Shown piece by piece: positions 34,786 to 40,697 of a stretch of DNA of 40,697 nucleotides. The position numbers and the translations under genes were made by a program. The notes below the pieces were generated by a model. The model saw nothing but the letters and a program-made list of their open reading frames with translations. It ran no database searches and was not told where the DNA came from. Source of the stretch: a virus; the IMG/VR virus record IMGVR_UViG_3300030333_003144, positions 1-40,697 of that record. The stretch is one strand, 5' to 3'. Every line of letters starts with the position of its first letter. Position 1 is the first letter of the stretch.

Positions 34786-35152
34786 TTAAATATTCCTTAA
34801 TCTTTGGGTTGTTTTCTAATTTTTTTCTAAGCTTTTCAAATATCTTATCTCGCTTACGAGCTACAGTTGTTTTTGGAATACCTAGTATATGTTGCACTTC
34901 CCTTAAACTGAGCTTTTCAAATAAAAGAGCGTTAATCATCCAAAGCTCTATTGGTTCTAACTCATCTAACACACTTACAAGAAGCTCTCTTAACTCATGT
35001 TGCTCCTCTAAGGACACTTCAGGGTCTTGATGAGGTTCTGCAAGCATAAGCGCTTCAATAGTGGTTGCTATTCTATGCCTTTGTTTTTTATACGCTTTGT
35101 CAAAGATCCAAGCTGCTTCTATTGGATCTAAGATAAAGTCTCGTTTACTCAT
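34763..35152 (-). CDS. Sigma70 region-4-like helix-turn-helix protein
   Basis: Residues about 58-112 of this 129-residue protein read as sigma factor region 4: LDELEPIELWMINALLFEK, then LSLREVQHILGIPKTTVARK (helix-turn-helix about 79-101), then RDKIFEKLRKKL. There is no clear region 2, so it is not a full sigma factor. It could bind the -35 element or core RNA polymerase and redirect the host enzyme to late phage genes, or act as a simple regulator. It overlaps both neighbours by a few bases and lies near the end of the replication unit. No phage RNA polymerase is present, so such a factor would make sense. Confidence 0.65.
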   Translation of the reverse strand: MSKRDFILDPIEAAWIFDKAYKKQRHRIATTIEALMLAEPHQDPEVSLEEQHELRELLVSVLDELEPIELWMINALLFEKLSLREVQHILGIPKTTVARKRDKIFEKLRKKLENNPKIKEYLNGNTNTP

Positions 35153-35576
35153 TCTCCCATATTAGGGCAGCAGGGACTGCATAGTACTTTTTTCCTTCTG
35201 GAAATGTGTCTATTTTTGCTTCTTGGCACAATCTTGTTAGCGTTTGCCAATCTAATGCTTTGTCTCTGTCGTTGTATGAATCGTAAACGTAAAGAATTAC
35301 TGGGTGTAAAGTGTTCCAAAAATTCAAAGCCTCAAGTTTGTCAAGCTTGAGTTTGAAAATTTGATCTTGCCCTAAACCCTGTACTTCAACTAACGCATTT
35401 GATGTCAAATAATCAGGTGTGTATCTGAGAACAGGTGGAAGCGCACTCATTTTCAAAGGCGGTCTATTAAGTCCGTACCTTACATAGTTGGCTCCGTATC
35501 GTTCTTCAAAAGCGGTTTCAGCCATGTCTCCCATAGCTTCAAATCTCTTTTGGAATGGTCTGTCTTTAAAGCTCAT
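35145..35576 (-). CDS. PD-(D/E)XK-like nuclease, putative
   Basis: I chose the ATG at 35576 (MSFKDRPFQKRF) because an AAGGTG site lies before it. In the 143-residue product, YTPDYL (D55), then LVEVQG (E64-x-Q66), then FKLKLDKL (K75, K77) follow the pattern of PD-(D/E)XK nucleases in which Gln can replace the catalytic Lys. E20 or E24 could be the early helix acid. Size and position next to RusA suggest DNA repair, recombination or host DNA breakdown. If the Gln is not compatible with catalysis, it may only bind DNA. Confidence 0.5.
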   Translation of the reverse strand: MSFKDRPFQKRFEAMGDMAETAFEERYGANYVRYGLNRPPLKMSALPPVLRYTPDYLTSNALVEVQGLGQDQIFKLKLDKLEALNFWNTLHPVILYVYDSYNDRDKALDWQTLTRLCQEAKIDTFPEGKKYYAVPAALIWENE

Positions 35577-35577
35577 A

Positions 35578-35973
35578 TCACACCTTAATCGCATCTATTT
35601 GTACTACTTGCCTATCGTTTTCAATCAAACCTGATTTCTGGATGCCATCCAATGCAAGTTTGATGTAGTTATCTAGATCTCCACGTAAAGCAGTCTTCCA
35701 CTCTTCAGGTGCTTCCTGTATCTTTACGTATGTCTGATCTTTCTCAAAGGTAAGTGTTACTTTCACTGGTCCTTTAAAGGCTTTCTTTCGCTTATCTACA
35801 GCTTCTACGTATTTGTCCTCAGCTTCTAGTGTTTCCGCTGGGGTATACACTCTGCCTCGGCGAGTCATTCGGGGGCGACCTTTAGGTTTTGGTCGCCCCC
35901 GAACAGTAAACTCAACGTAGCGTGGCTCTTGATCTTGCGTCTTCAACGATCCTTTGGATCTGCTTCGTGCCAT
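35578..35973 (-). CDS. rusA: RusA-type Holliday junction resolvase
   Basis: This 131-residue enzyme resolves four-way DNA junctions formed by recombination or replication. D99, D101, K105 and D120 (RGDLDNYIK and ENDRQV) have the same spacing as D70, D72, K76 and D91 of E. coli RusA, which are essential there. The N-terminal part (RGRPKPKGRPRMTRRGR) is basic and matches the family. I chose the ATG at 35973 since a GGGAGG site lies 4 bases before it; a GTG just upstream would be too close. The start lies inside the end of the primase gene (about 62-base overlap). Confidence 0.85.
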   Translation of the reverse strand: MARSRSKGSLKTQDQEPRYVEFTVRGRPKPKGRPRMTRRGRVYTPAETLEAEDKYVEAVDKRKKAFKGPVKVTLTFEKDQTYVKIQEAPEEWKTALRGDLDNYIKLALDGIQKSGLIENDRQVVQIDAIKV

Positions 35974-36931
35974 CACGCCTCCCTACAAATTTTGGTCCTT
36001 CTGGATACCATGCTCCTAAGCGTGAATCCAGATCTGTTGTCCATGAAACTATATCATTAAATTGGTAGTTTGACTCCCACATAGCCCTAGCAAATCTGTG
36101 GAGGAAGCCGTGTCGCCCTCTCCCAGCGCCTTGACCAGTTAGGAAGTATTCGTGTGGACCATCGTCAAACATGCGCCTAGCCGCTCCACGTAGCTTGGTT
36201 CCATCAGCCGTCATCAACGGCTCTTTGGAATACTCTCGTGGTGGAGGCAAGTCTGCTTTTGGCTCCTTATAGTAGCCTGAAGCCGCCTCTAAAGCACTTA
36301 GGCTTGCTTTACGATCAGTTGCCGTATATACAAACGAGTTAAGGTCGTAAGCTTCACCTGTGTGGTTCACCATCATCTGTCGCCCCTGTGGACGCAAACA
36401 GCCGTAAGGAAGTCTCATGTAGTTTCCTACTGGACCGTCTAAAGAGTCCTGTTTTGGATAGACAGCATCGTAAGGGATCTTGCCAAGTTGCATAACAGCC
36501 TTCAAGACTTTACGCATTGTCTTTGCAACAACCCACTCTTCGGCAAATACCCACACATGGCATCCTTTTGACCTTGAAAGTTCAACCCAACTAGGTATGT
36601 CCATAGCTCTTAATATCGTTTGAGCATTCATGGCGTAGTCTAGTGAATCTTCACCTTCATCTATATCTATGGCTCCCCAGATACAGTGCCACATGTCAGG
36701 TTGCATGTCTTTGTACTTACGATTTTCATCGTGAGCTTCTGGACCTCGCATATCTAACTTGCACAAGGGATCATAAACCATTGGGTAAATTCCTATCATT
36801 TGGTCCTCTTCGGTCCCAAATAGGTGAAACTTGAAGTCTGGCTTTTCCCATTTGCATCCGCCTGCGTTTGTACCGTAAGCGTTTGGATAGCCTCTAAATA
36901 ACATGTAGAAGTCGTGTGTGATTTCAGTCAT
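35912..36931 (-). CDS. Archaeo-eukaryotic-type primase (possible primase-polymerase)
   Basis: This 339-residue protein carries the hallmarks of the AEP superfamily. D89 and D91 lie in AIDIDEG (the metal-binding DxD). H125 lies in SKGCHVWVF (the sxH-like motif). YPKQD (from about residue 158) and GNYMRLPYG follow, typical of primases of the TOTE/primpol-like kind. The C-terminal about 100 residues are helical and basic. It would make primers, and perhaps DNA, at the phage fork. It directly follows the helicase gene (8-base overlap), an arrangement expected for a primase-helicase pair. No phage DNA polymerase is seen in this window. Confidence 0.75.
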   Translation of the reverse strand: MTEITHDFYMLFRGYPNAYGTNAGGCKWEKPDFKFHLFGTEEDQMIGIYPMVYDPLCKLDMRGPEAHDENRKYKDMQPDMWHCIWGAIDIDEGEDSLDYAMNAQTILRAMDIPSWVELSRSKGCHVWVFAEEWVVAKTMRKVLKAVMQLGKIPYDAVYPKQDSLDGPVGNYMRLPYGCLRPQGRQMMVNHTGEAYDLNSFVYTATDRKASLSALEAASGYYKEPKADLPPPREYSKEPLMTADGTKLRGAARRMFDDGPHEYFLTGQGAGRGRHGFLHRFARAMWESNYQFNDIVSWTTDLDSRLGAWYPEGPKFVGRRDGTKQIQRIVEDARSRATLR

Positions 36932-37913
36932 CTAAATTCAGCTCCCTTTGTTCCCAAGTAACGCCTGCTTCTAGCAAGCGACCACTTGGGTCTATCGTGA
37001 GATTGGCTTCGGCTTTTGTGCCTTCGCCAGCTTTGTTCTTCCATAAGCCTACACTGATTTCGTTTTGATAGTACGAACGGGTTTCTTCGTCAAGGCTTGT
37101 GTCGTCCCATCTGCGCCATGTTTCTATGACGAAGTGACTTTCTGACGTTGAGCCATAACGACCTGAGTCTATGCCTCCAGCCGTTCCACGAGTACCAGAA
37201 CCTCTACCTGACTGATGGAGCATAACGCCAATTATGCGCCAATCGCTGACAAGTTGTTTAAAGGATTCAATCTTGGCTTGCACGCTTTGTGCATCGCCGT
37301 TGCCTCCCCTGATCAACTCTAAGTAGTCATATACGAGAACATGTGGGCGTTCACCGTCCCACAATTCCGTAGACGCAATTCTTAGTGCTTTGTCAAGGTC
37401 ATCTACAGACATTCCTGTAGACTCAAAGTGTAAGTTACTCTGATCTTGGACTATCTGGCTAGTGCGTTCCCAAGCTTGTTCATCTTGTCGCATTAGTCTA
37501 GATAGCCAGTCAGATTGACTGATTTGCAATTGCATAGCTGAGTAACGACCCCAGAACATTGTTTCAGTCTCGTCAGGACTGACCCATAGTGTTCTGTGGT
37601 TCTTGTTCTTGGCGACCATGTTCATGGCAACCATTGTCTTACCTGTATGCGTTTTACCAATCAAGGTAACGAGCTGACCCGCTCTAGCGCCTCCTAACGT
37701 AGCCGTATCAAAAGCTTCTATTCCAAAGCGCCACTCTCCGCCTGCACGGAGATCAGAGCGCATTCTTTTCATTTGCTCTGTCTTCGGTGTAAATAACCGC
37801 CTTAGATCTGATTCTGATACGCCTTTAACGTCAGGACGAACTGAAGGGGCAACAGTTGCCTGTTGCCCCAACAATTCCCTAGCGTCTGATAATGACAAAC
37901 GCTGATTAGCCAT
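36924..37913 (-). CDS. DnaB/RecA-fold replicative helicase
   Basis: The 329-residue protein has a Walker A motif GKTHTGKT at residues 86-93 and a Walker B motif at about 192-200 (VLVYDYLEL). A Gln-containing segment lies at about 231-236 (MLHQSG), where DnaB and RecA-like proteins sense ATP. The N-terminal about 60 residues are not the usual DnaB primase-binding domain, so this is a minimal helicase. It probably unwinds DNA at the phage fork together with the adjacent primase. Both ends overlap neighbouring genes by 8 bases. Confidence 0.8.
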   Translation of the reverse strand: MANQRLSLSDARELLGQQATVAPSVRPDVKGVSESDLRRLFTPKTEQMKRMRSDLRAGGEWRFGIEAFDTATLGGARAGQLVTLIGKTHTGKTMVAMNMVAKNKNHRTLWVSPDETETMFWGRYSAMQLQISQSDWLSRLMRQDEQAWERTSQIVQDQSNLHFESTGMSVDDLDKALRIASTELWDGERPHVLVYDYLELIRGGNGDAQSVQAKIESFKQLVSDWRIIGVMLHQSGRGSGTRGTAGGIDSGRYGSTSESHFVIETWRRWDDTSLDEETRSYYQNEISVGLWKNKAGEGTKAEANLTIDPSGRLLEAGVTWEQRELNLDD

Positions 37914-38601
37914 CTACGCCTACTAACCACCCTTGTGGGTCAATTGGAGCAGGACGGTCTGACCAGTTAAACGGAGTGTTGTTTACCAACCCTCCGAAAT
38001 ACCCTGACTTGTTAGCTAATGGGTGATTACCTTCGCCAGTCCCCATACTGGGATTGCCATCAGCATCAAGGTTCAAGCCTTTCTTGATTTTGAAATCACC
38101 AAGAGCGCATTTACCTTTCTGAGTCACGGGCACATCTTTGCCACGCATTGATTCCGCCCAGTAATCTGGTGGAAACTGCCGTGCACCATTCGCAAACAGT
38201 TTACGAATCGCTTGGTTATCCATAAACGCTGAGTCTTTGGATCCATAAGCAATTCCGCTAGCTTTCTCGTGCATGTAAATCTTATGCACAAGGCTGTAGT
38301 CGCTATCTGCTATGTATTGTGATGTCCGAACAGAAGAAGCTGGCTGTGTTTCTGCACTGGGAAACGCAGCTTTTATGTCCGCCTCTGTAGTCATTTGGAC
38401 AGGTCTAGGTCCACTAGGTTCACTAGCACCTTCCCCTACAATTACATCCTTAAGGTCATTTAAGGATTCTGCGAGAGATACAGCGTTTGCTAACGCAGTA
38501 CCTACATCACCACCGCTTGCAACAGCAAGCTCTACGCCTGCCTTTATGCAAACTTGAGCCTCTATTGAAGCTCTTTCTCTGGGAGTCATGGTATATGCCA
38601 T
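37906..38601 (-). CDS. Unknown protein between Fe-S nuclease and helicase
   Basis: I chose the ATG at 38601 (MAYTMTPRERASIEAQ) because a GAGGAATAAC site precedes it; the frame is open further upstream inside the nuclease gene. The first about 100 residues are helical and Ala/Pro-rich. The rest (FMDNQAIRKLFANGARQFPPDYW, in parts, and KGKCALGDFKIKKG) is not recognised. Position between an exonuclease and a helicase would suit a single-strand-binding or annealing partner, but there is no motif to support it. The product has 231 residues. Confidence 0.65.
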   Translation of the reverse strand: MAYTMTPRERASIEAQVCIKAGVELAVASGGDVGTALANAVSLAESLNDLKDVIVGEGASEPSGPRPVQMTTEADIKAAFPSAETQPASSVRTSQYIADSDYSLVHKIYMHEKASGIAYGSKDSAFMDNQAIRKLFANGARQFPPDYWAESMRGKDVPVTQKGKCALGDFKIKKGLNLDADGNPSMGTGEGNHPLANKSGYFGGLVNNTPFNWSDRPAPIDPQGWLVGVDG

Positions 38602-38602
38602 G

Positions 38603-39409
38603 TTATTCCTCACTTTCTGGGCTTTTCTTACCCTTACACTGTGTCCAAGCTGGACACCATTTCTCGCTACACCACCAACCGTTGTCACCTAGCAAGTATG
38701 GACCTTGCTGGGACTCTACGTATCGGCAAATGCTTGCGACTTTTTGACGTAACCACTCATAGTGTGATTCGTCACGTTCAAATTCCATTGTTCCGAAACC
38801 CTTGTTGTGCATTACGCCATACCTAAACTTCGGAACGCCAATTGCCCAAGTATAAGCAATTGACTGTACGTCCCATCGGTCATACTGCCAACGATCCTTC
38901 GTGTAGTCTGCCTTAGGGAACTTCCAATCCCATAGCACGTTAGATTCTACTAAATCCACAGTACCTCTCAGATATACGACACGTTTGTCGTCCTCTATAA
39001 GCACCTTGTTGAAATCAACTTCAACGCCTATGGGATCTTCTATCATCGGGCGCACATTTTCATACCAGCTTTTGAGCTTATTGCGCCCCATCATGTGAGC
39101 TGTAACCGAATCCCCATACGAATACCAATTGTCTACGTCCTGAGATGCTATCTCCCAGTAATAGTCAAGCGCTCCGTACATGTCATCTAAGCTCATCTCA
39201 AAACCTTGCATGTTGTGGTTTATGTAGTCCTCCACGACTGAATGACACGCTGTTCCGAGATCAGCGCCATCATTATTTGGAGCGCTAACAAGTCCGAAGA
39301 TGTCATTCCTCAGTCTTTCCATGCACATGTCTGCAGTTTTGATTGACGATTGTCTAACCCAAGTATGAACCCATCGTCCGTGTTCATCTTTGTGAATTGG
39401 AAAATTCAT
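38603..39409 (-). CDS. Cas4/RecB-like PD-(D/E)XK exonuclease with Fe-S cluster residues
   Basis: In this 268-residue protein, H56 (GTACHSVVED), D152 (RGTVDLV), D161-W-K163 (LWDWKF) and Q182/Y186 (QSIAYTW) match the motifs of RecB-family exonucleases. C29 near the start and C247, C252 and C258 near the end (CSEKWCPAWTQC) fit the four ligands of the iron-sulfur cluster seen in Cas4 and AddB-like nucleases. It probably resects phage or host DNA for recombination or packaging. There is no CRISPR array nearby. The start follows a GGAGGT site and the leader holds hairpin D. Confidence 0.8.
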   Translation of the reverse strand: MNFPIHKDEHGRWVHTWVRQSSIKTADMCMERLRNDIFGLVSAPNNDGADLGTACHSVVEDYINHNMQGFEMSLDDMYGALDYYWEIASQDVDNWYSYGDSVTAHMMGRNKLKSWYENVRPMIEDPIGVEVDFNKVLIEDDKRVVYLRGTVDLVESNVLWDWKFPKADYTKDRWQYDRWDVQSIAYTWAIGVPKFRYGVMHNKGFGTMEFERDESHYEWLRQKVASICRYVESQQGPYLLGDNGWWCSEKWCPAWTQCKGKKSPESEE

Positions 39410-39422
39410 TTTAACCTCCTAA

Positions 39423-39468
39423 TACTTAGTACCCTCTTTCCCCCTAAAGGGGAAAGAGGTACTAAGTA
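39423..39468 (-). promoter_or_regulatory. Leader hairpin D with TACTTAGTAC arms
   Basis: TACTTAGTAC (39423-39432) pairs with GTACTAAGTA (39459-39468). The inner arms CTCTTTCCCC and GGGGAAAGAG continue the stem with one or two bulged C, closed by a TAAA loop. The apex reads TTTAG on the minus strand, as in hairpins A, B and C, but the stem base is different. It precedes the nuclease start at 39409 by 13 bases. The arm word recurs in the divergent control region at 5264-5273. Confidence 0.8.
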
Positions 39469-39482
39469 CAGTATAAATTACG

Positions 39483-39728
39483 TTATCTTTCTTGCACTTG
39501 AATCACAACATATCCTTCAGAAATATTGTGATAAACACGTGCTTTACGGAAATTTCTTCTTACATAAGCTCGTAAAGAATTTGCACCTACGGTCATGTCT
39601 GCGTATCCACTTAAATCCTCTTCGTTAAGTTTCCACGTCTGACCATCAAACCAGCGCACATCTCCTTTGAACTTCCTCCCTCGCTTGTTGGCGTTATCCC
39701 ACCTGTAGCCGTCAATTACTTCAGCCAT
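39483..39728 (-). CDS. Small basic protein, unknown
   Basis: This 81-residue protein (MAEVIDGYRWDNANKRGRKF...) is basic and Trp/Tyr-containing, with a beta-rich look and a helical stretch (SLRAYVRRNFRKARVY). An AGGAGGT ribosome binding site precedes the ATG. It overlaps the upstream gene by 8 bases. The first residues resemble no family I can name. Nucleic-acid binding is possible from charge. Confidence 0.7.
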   Translation of the reverse strand: MAEVIDGYRWDNANKRGRKFKGDVRWFDGQTWKLNEEDLSGYADMTVGANSLRAYVRRNFRKARVYHNISEGYVVIQVQER

Positions 39729-39927
39729 CTTTTCTACCTCCTACGTGTAGTGACTCTAACCTAACGTTTTTAGCCGTTAAGCTAACTCCAAACCTATGAG
39801 ACTCCCATATGTCGTTAAGTGCATCACGAATGATGCCCTCTGTAGACGGCACTTGGTCGTAACTCTCATAGTTATGTTGCAAGTAATCATCGTCTAAGGT
39901 TATTTCTGCATCAAATTTAATTGCCAT
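39721..39927 (-). CDS. Small acidic protein, unknown
   Basis: I chose the ATG at 39927 (MAIKFDAEITLDDDYL) because GAGGAGGTACAAA lies directly before it; the frame is open six codons earlier without such a site. The 68-residue product has a short beta-like start, an acidic middle and a helical segment (EGIIRDALNDIWES), and ends with basic and Gly residues. It overlaps both neighbours. Function unknown. Confidence 0.65.
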   Translation of the reverse strand: MAIKFDAEITLDDDYLQHNYESYDQVPSTEGIIRDALNDIWESHRFGVSLTAKNVRLESLHVGGRKDG

Positions 39928-40105
39928 TTTGTACCTCCTCAAGTACTTGTGCCATCAAGCCCCAAGTGTTTCGCATAGGCGCTAAAGCCTCCCATGTTCC
40001 GCAATCGGAACAGATGTGTGTTTTGTTATCTACCCTGCTTAATGCGTAAAACTGCTTATCTAAGCTTGTTTTACACAACGGGCATTTAGCTGTTAAATCA
40101 GTCAT
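39917..40105 (-). CDS. Small zinc-ribbon protein
   Basis: I chose the ATG at 40105, 8 bases inside the end of the upstream gene, with an AAAGGA site before it. A start at 40138 is open but lacks a clear site. The 62-residue product has C8-x2-C11 and C32-x2-C35 (CPLC, CSDC), the spacing of a four-cysteine zinc ribbon, followed by a helical tail (APMRNTWGLMAQVLEEV). Phage zinc ribbons often touch RNA polymerase or DNA, but this is not shown here. Confidence 0.7.
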   Translation of the reverse strand: MTDLTAKCPLCKTSLDKQFYALSRVDNKTHICSDCGTWEALAPMRNTWGLMAQVLEEVQNGN

Positions 40106-40466
40106 CTTCTGACCATCCTTTATGTAATTGTATTCCAATCAGGTATAACCTCTTCATTCGTTCGTCCTTTACCTCGCCTTTTCTGGACAAATGCTCAAAC
40201 AGGTCAGTGTAATCCATTGCTTTACTAACAGACCCCATGTAACTGTTCCATTCGTAGCCCTTTAGGACTATCCTGAAACGCCATAGCGTCTTAGGTACTG
40301 CGATGATCTCCGTAGACAAATGCTTAATCACCCACTTCTTTCCGTGAATGCGAGTCATCATATTACGTATATCATCAGTGTTTTTAGCACGCACTACAAA
40401 CCCTTTTTTCCAAGGGCTAATCATGTACGCACCGTCTTCGTTGATAACTATCATGTGTTCTCCCAT
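40098..40466 (-). CDS. Hypothetical protein, 122 residues
   Basis: This protein is basic and mixed alpha/beta (MIVINEDGAYMISPWKKG; RNMMTRIHGKKW; a Trp/Tyr-rich middle; helical C-terminus). The ATG at 40466 lies beside a second in-frame ATG (residue 5, 40454), either of which could be used. It is followed by the zinc-ribbon gene with an 8-base overlap. I recognise no family. A structured RNA element (40476-40545) lies in its leader. Confidence 0.7.
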   Translation of the reverse strand: MGEHMIVINEDGAYMISPWKKGFVVRAKNTDDIRNMMTRIHGKKWVIKHLSTEIIAVPKTLWRFRIVLKGYEWNSYMGSVSKAMDYTDLFEHLSRKGEVKDERMKRLYLIGIQLHKGWSEDD

Positions 40467-40475
40467 GAAGTAGAG

Positions 40476-40545
40476 GGTCGGACTACCGCATAGAGGGAGG
40501 TCAGTCTTGGATCGCTAAACCAAACGATCCTACGGTAGCCCGACC
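40476..40545. other. Branched intergenic stem structure
   Basis: GGTCGG (40476-40481) pairs with CCGACC (40540-40545). After a mismatch CTACCG (40483-40488) pairs with CGGTAG (40533-40538), so the outer stem has 12 pairs. Inside it GGATCG (40509-40514) pairs with CGATCC (40525-40530). It is not a tRNA: the T-arm and anticodon arm are missing. It lies in the 90-base gap between two minus-strand genes, in the leader of the gene starting at 40466. A terminator or regulatory RNA structure is likely. Confidence 0.65.
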
Positions 40546-40556
40546 AGACCTACCCC

Positions 40557-40697
40557 TTATACTAGCGCTGGTGCTTGACCTATAGCAACCATTCTCATGA
40601 GGTATTCCTCACAAGCATCAGCTAGCGGTGTACCACCTTCAAGAGCATTGAAGATAGACTTGCGCTGACCTTCGTCATAACCGTAGTCGTCTTCTGA
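40557..40697 (-). CDS. End of the small CDS that crosses the window ends
   Basis: The frame is open from the window edge (SEDDYGYDEGQRKSIF...) for 46 codons and stops with TAA at 40557-40559. Joined to bases 1-30 it makes a 56-residue protein with a good ribosome binding site. The product is acidic at the start and helical (FNALEGGTPLADACEEYLMRM). The central part could be a short helical domain. Function unknown. Confidence 0.65.
   Translation of the reverse strand, partial: SEDDYGYDEGQRKSIFNALEGGTPLADACEEYLMRMVAIGQAPALV

Noticed and set aside
38312-38747. Plus-strand frames opposite the nuclease and unknown genes
   Set aside because: Shadows in other frames, without ribosome binding sites and against the direction of the operon.
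40476-40545. Possible tRNA
   Set aside because: Only the acceptor-like stem resembles one; there is no T-loop GTTCGA, no anticodon arm and no D-arm.
1-40697. CRISPR array, insertion sequence or integrase
   Set aside because: No regular direct repeats with spacers, no transposase motif and no tyrosine or serine recombinase motif were seen. The Cas4-like nuclease stands alone.

Overview
This window looks like one complete phage genome of 40,697 bp. Two lines of evidence support that. The left block (about 1-4825) and the right block (about 34219-40697) both run on the minus strand. A small minus-strand ORF that starts at base 30 also reads in frame across the two window ends and stops at 40557. 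The sequence therefore probably closes into a circle, from a circularly permuted or terminally redundant molecule. The host is a bacterium: the phage carries an amidase endolysin with a peptidoglycan-binding domain, and its ribosome binding sites are strong GGAGG types. I cannot name the host. Capsid, portal, connector and beta-propeller-like nozzle genes are present, but no tape measure, tail-tube or sheath gene is visible. That fits a short-tailed (podovirus-like) particle. No integrase, excisionase or clear repressor is seen, so a lytic lifestyle is likely.

Layout. (1) 4825 down to 1, minus strand: small, mostly unknown genes, often separated by strong hairpins. (2) 4826-5359: divergent control region with hairpins, direct repeats, a 16-bp palindrome, a plausible sigma70 promoter and a GC-rich segment that could hold the packaging site. 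(3) 5360-18003, plus strand: small terminase, a large terminase split into two genes, portal, scaffold, major capsid protein, connector, nozzle, and tail-fibre genes including one with an S74-type intramolecular chaperone. (4) 17976-33306: small internal-virion-type proteins, then one 4287-residue gene that takes up about 32% of the genome. (5) 33312-34222: amidase endolysin and a small membrane protein (holin candidate). (6) 40466 down to 34219, minus strand: zinc-ribbon and unknown small genes, Cas4-like Fe-S nuclease, unknown protein, RecA-fold helicase, archaeo-eukaryotic primase, RusA resolvase, PD-(D/E)XK-like protein, sigma region-4-like protein and a DUF1599-like protein. Many of these genes overlap by a few bases. 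The two transcription units converge at 34219-34222, where their stop codons overlap.

How the genes work together. The minus-strand arm is the early/replication arm: it supplies helicase, primase, recombination nucleases and possible transcription regulators. No family A, B or C DNA polymerase is visible, so either the primase-like protein synthesises DNA or the host polymerase is used. The plus-strand arm builds and fills the head, makes the short tail and fibres, and lyses the host. The giant protein occupies the place of the internal ejection proteins of podoviruses and probably enters the cell with the DNA.

The most notable features are the 4287-residue protein with an embedded kinase-like segment, a family of hairpins that share a loop but not their stem sequences and sit before several minus-strand genes, the split terminase, and a TACTTAGTAC word shared by the control region and the nuclease leader.
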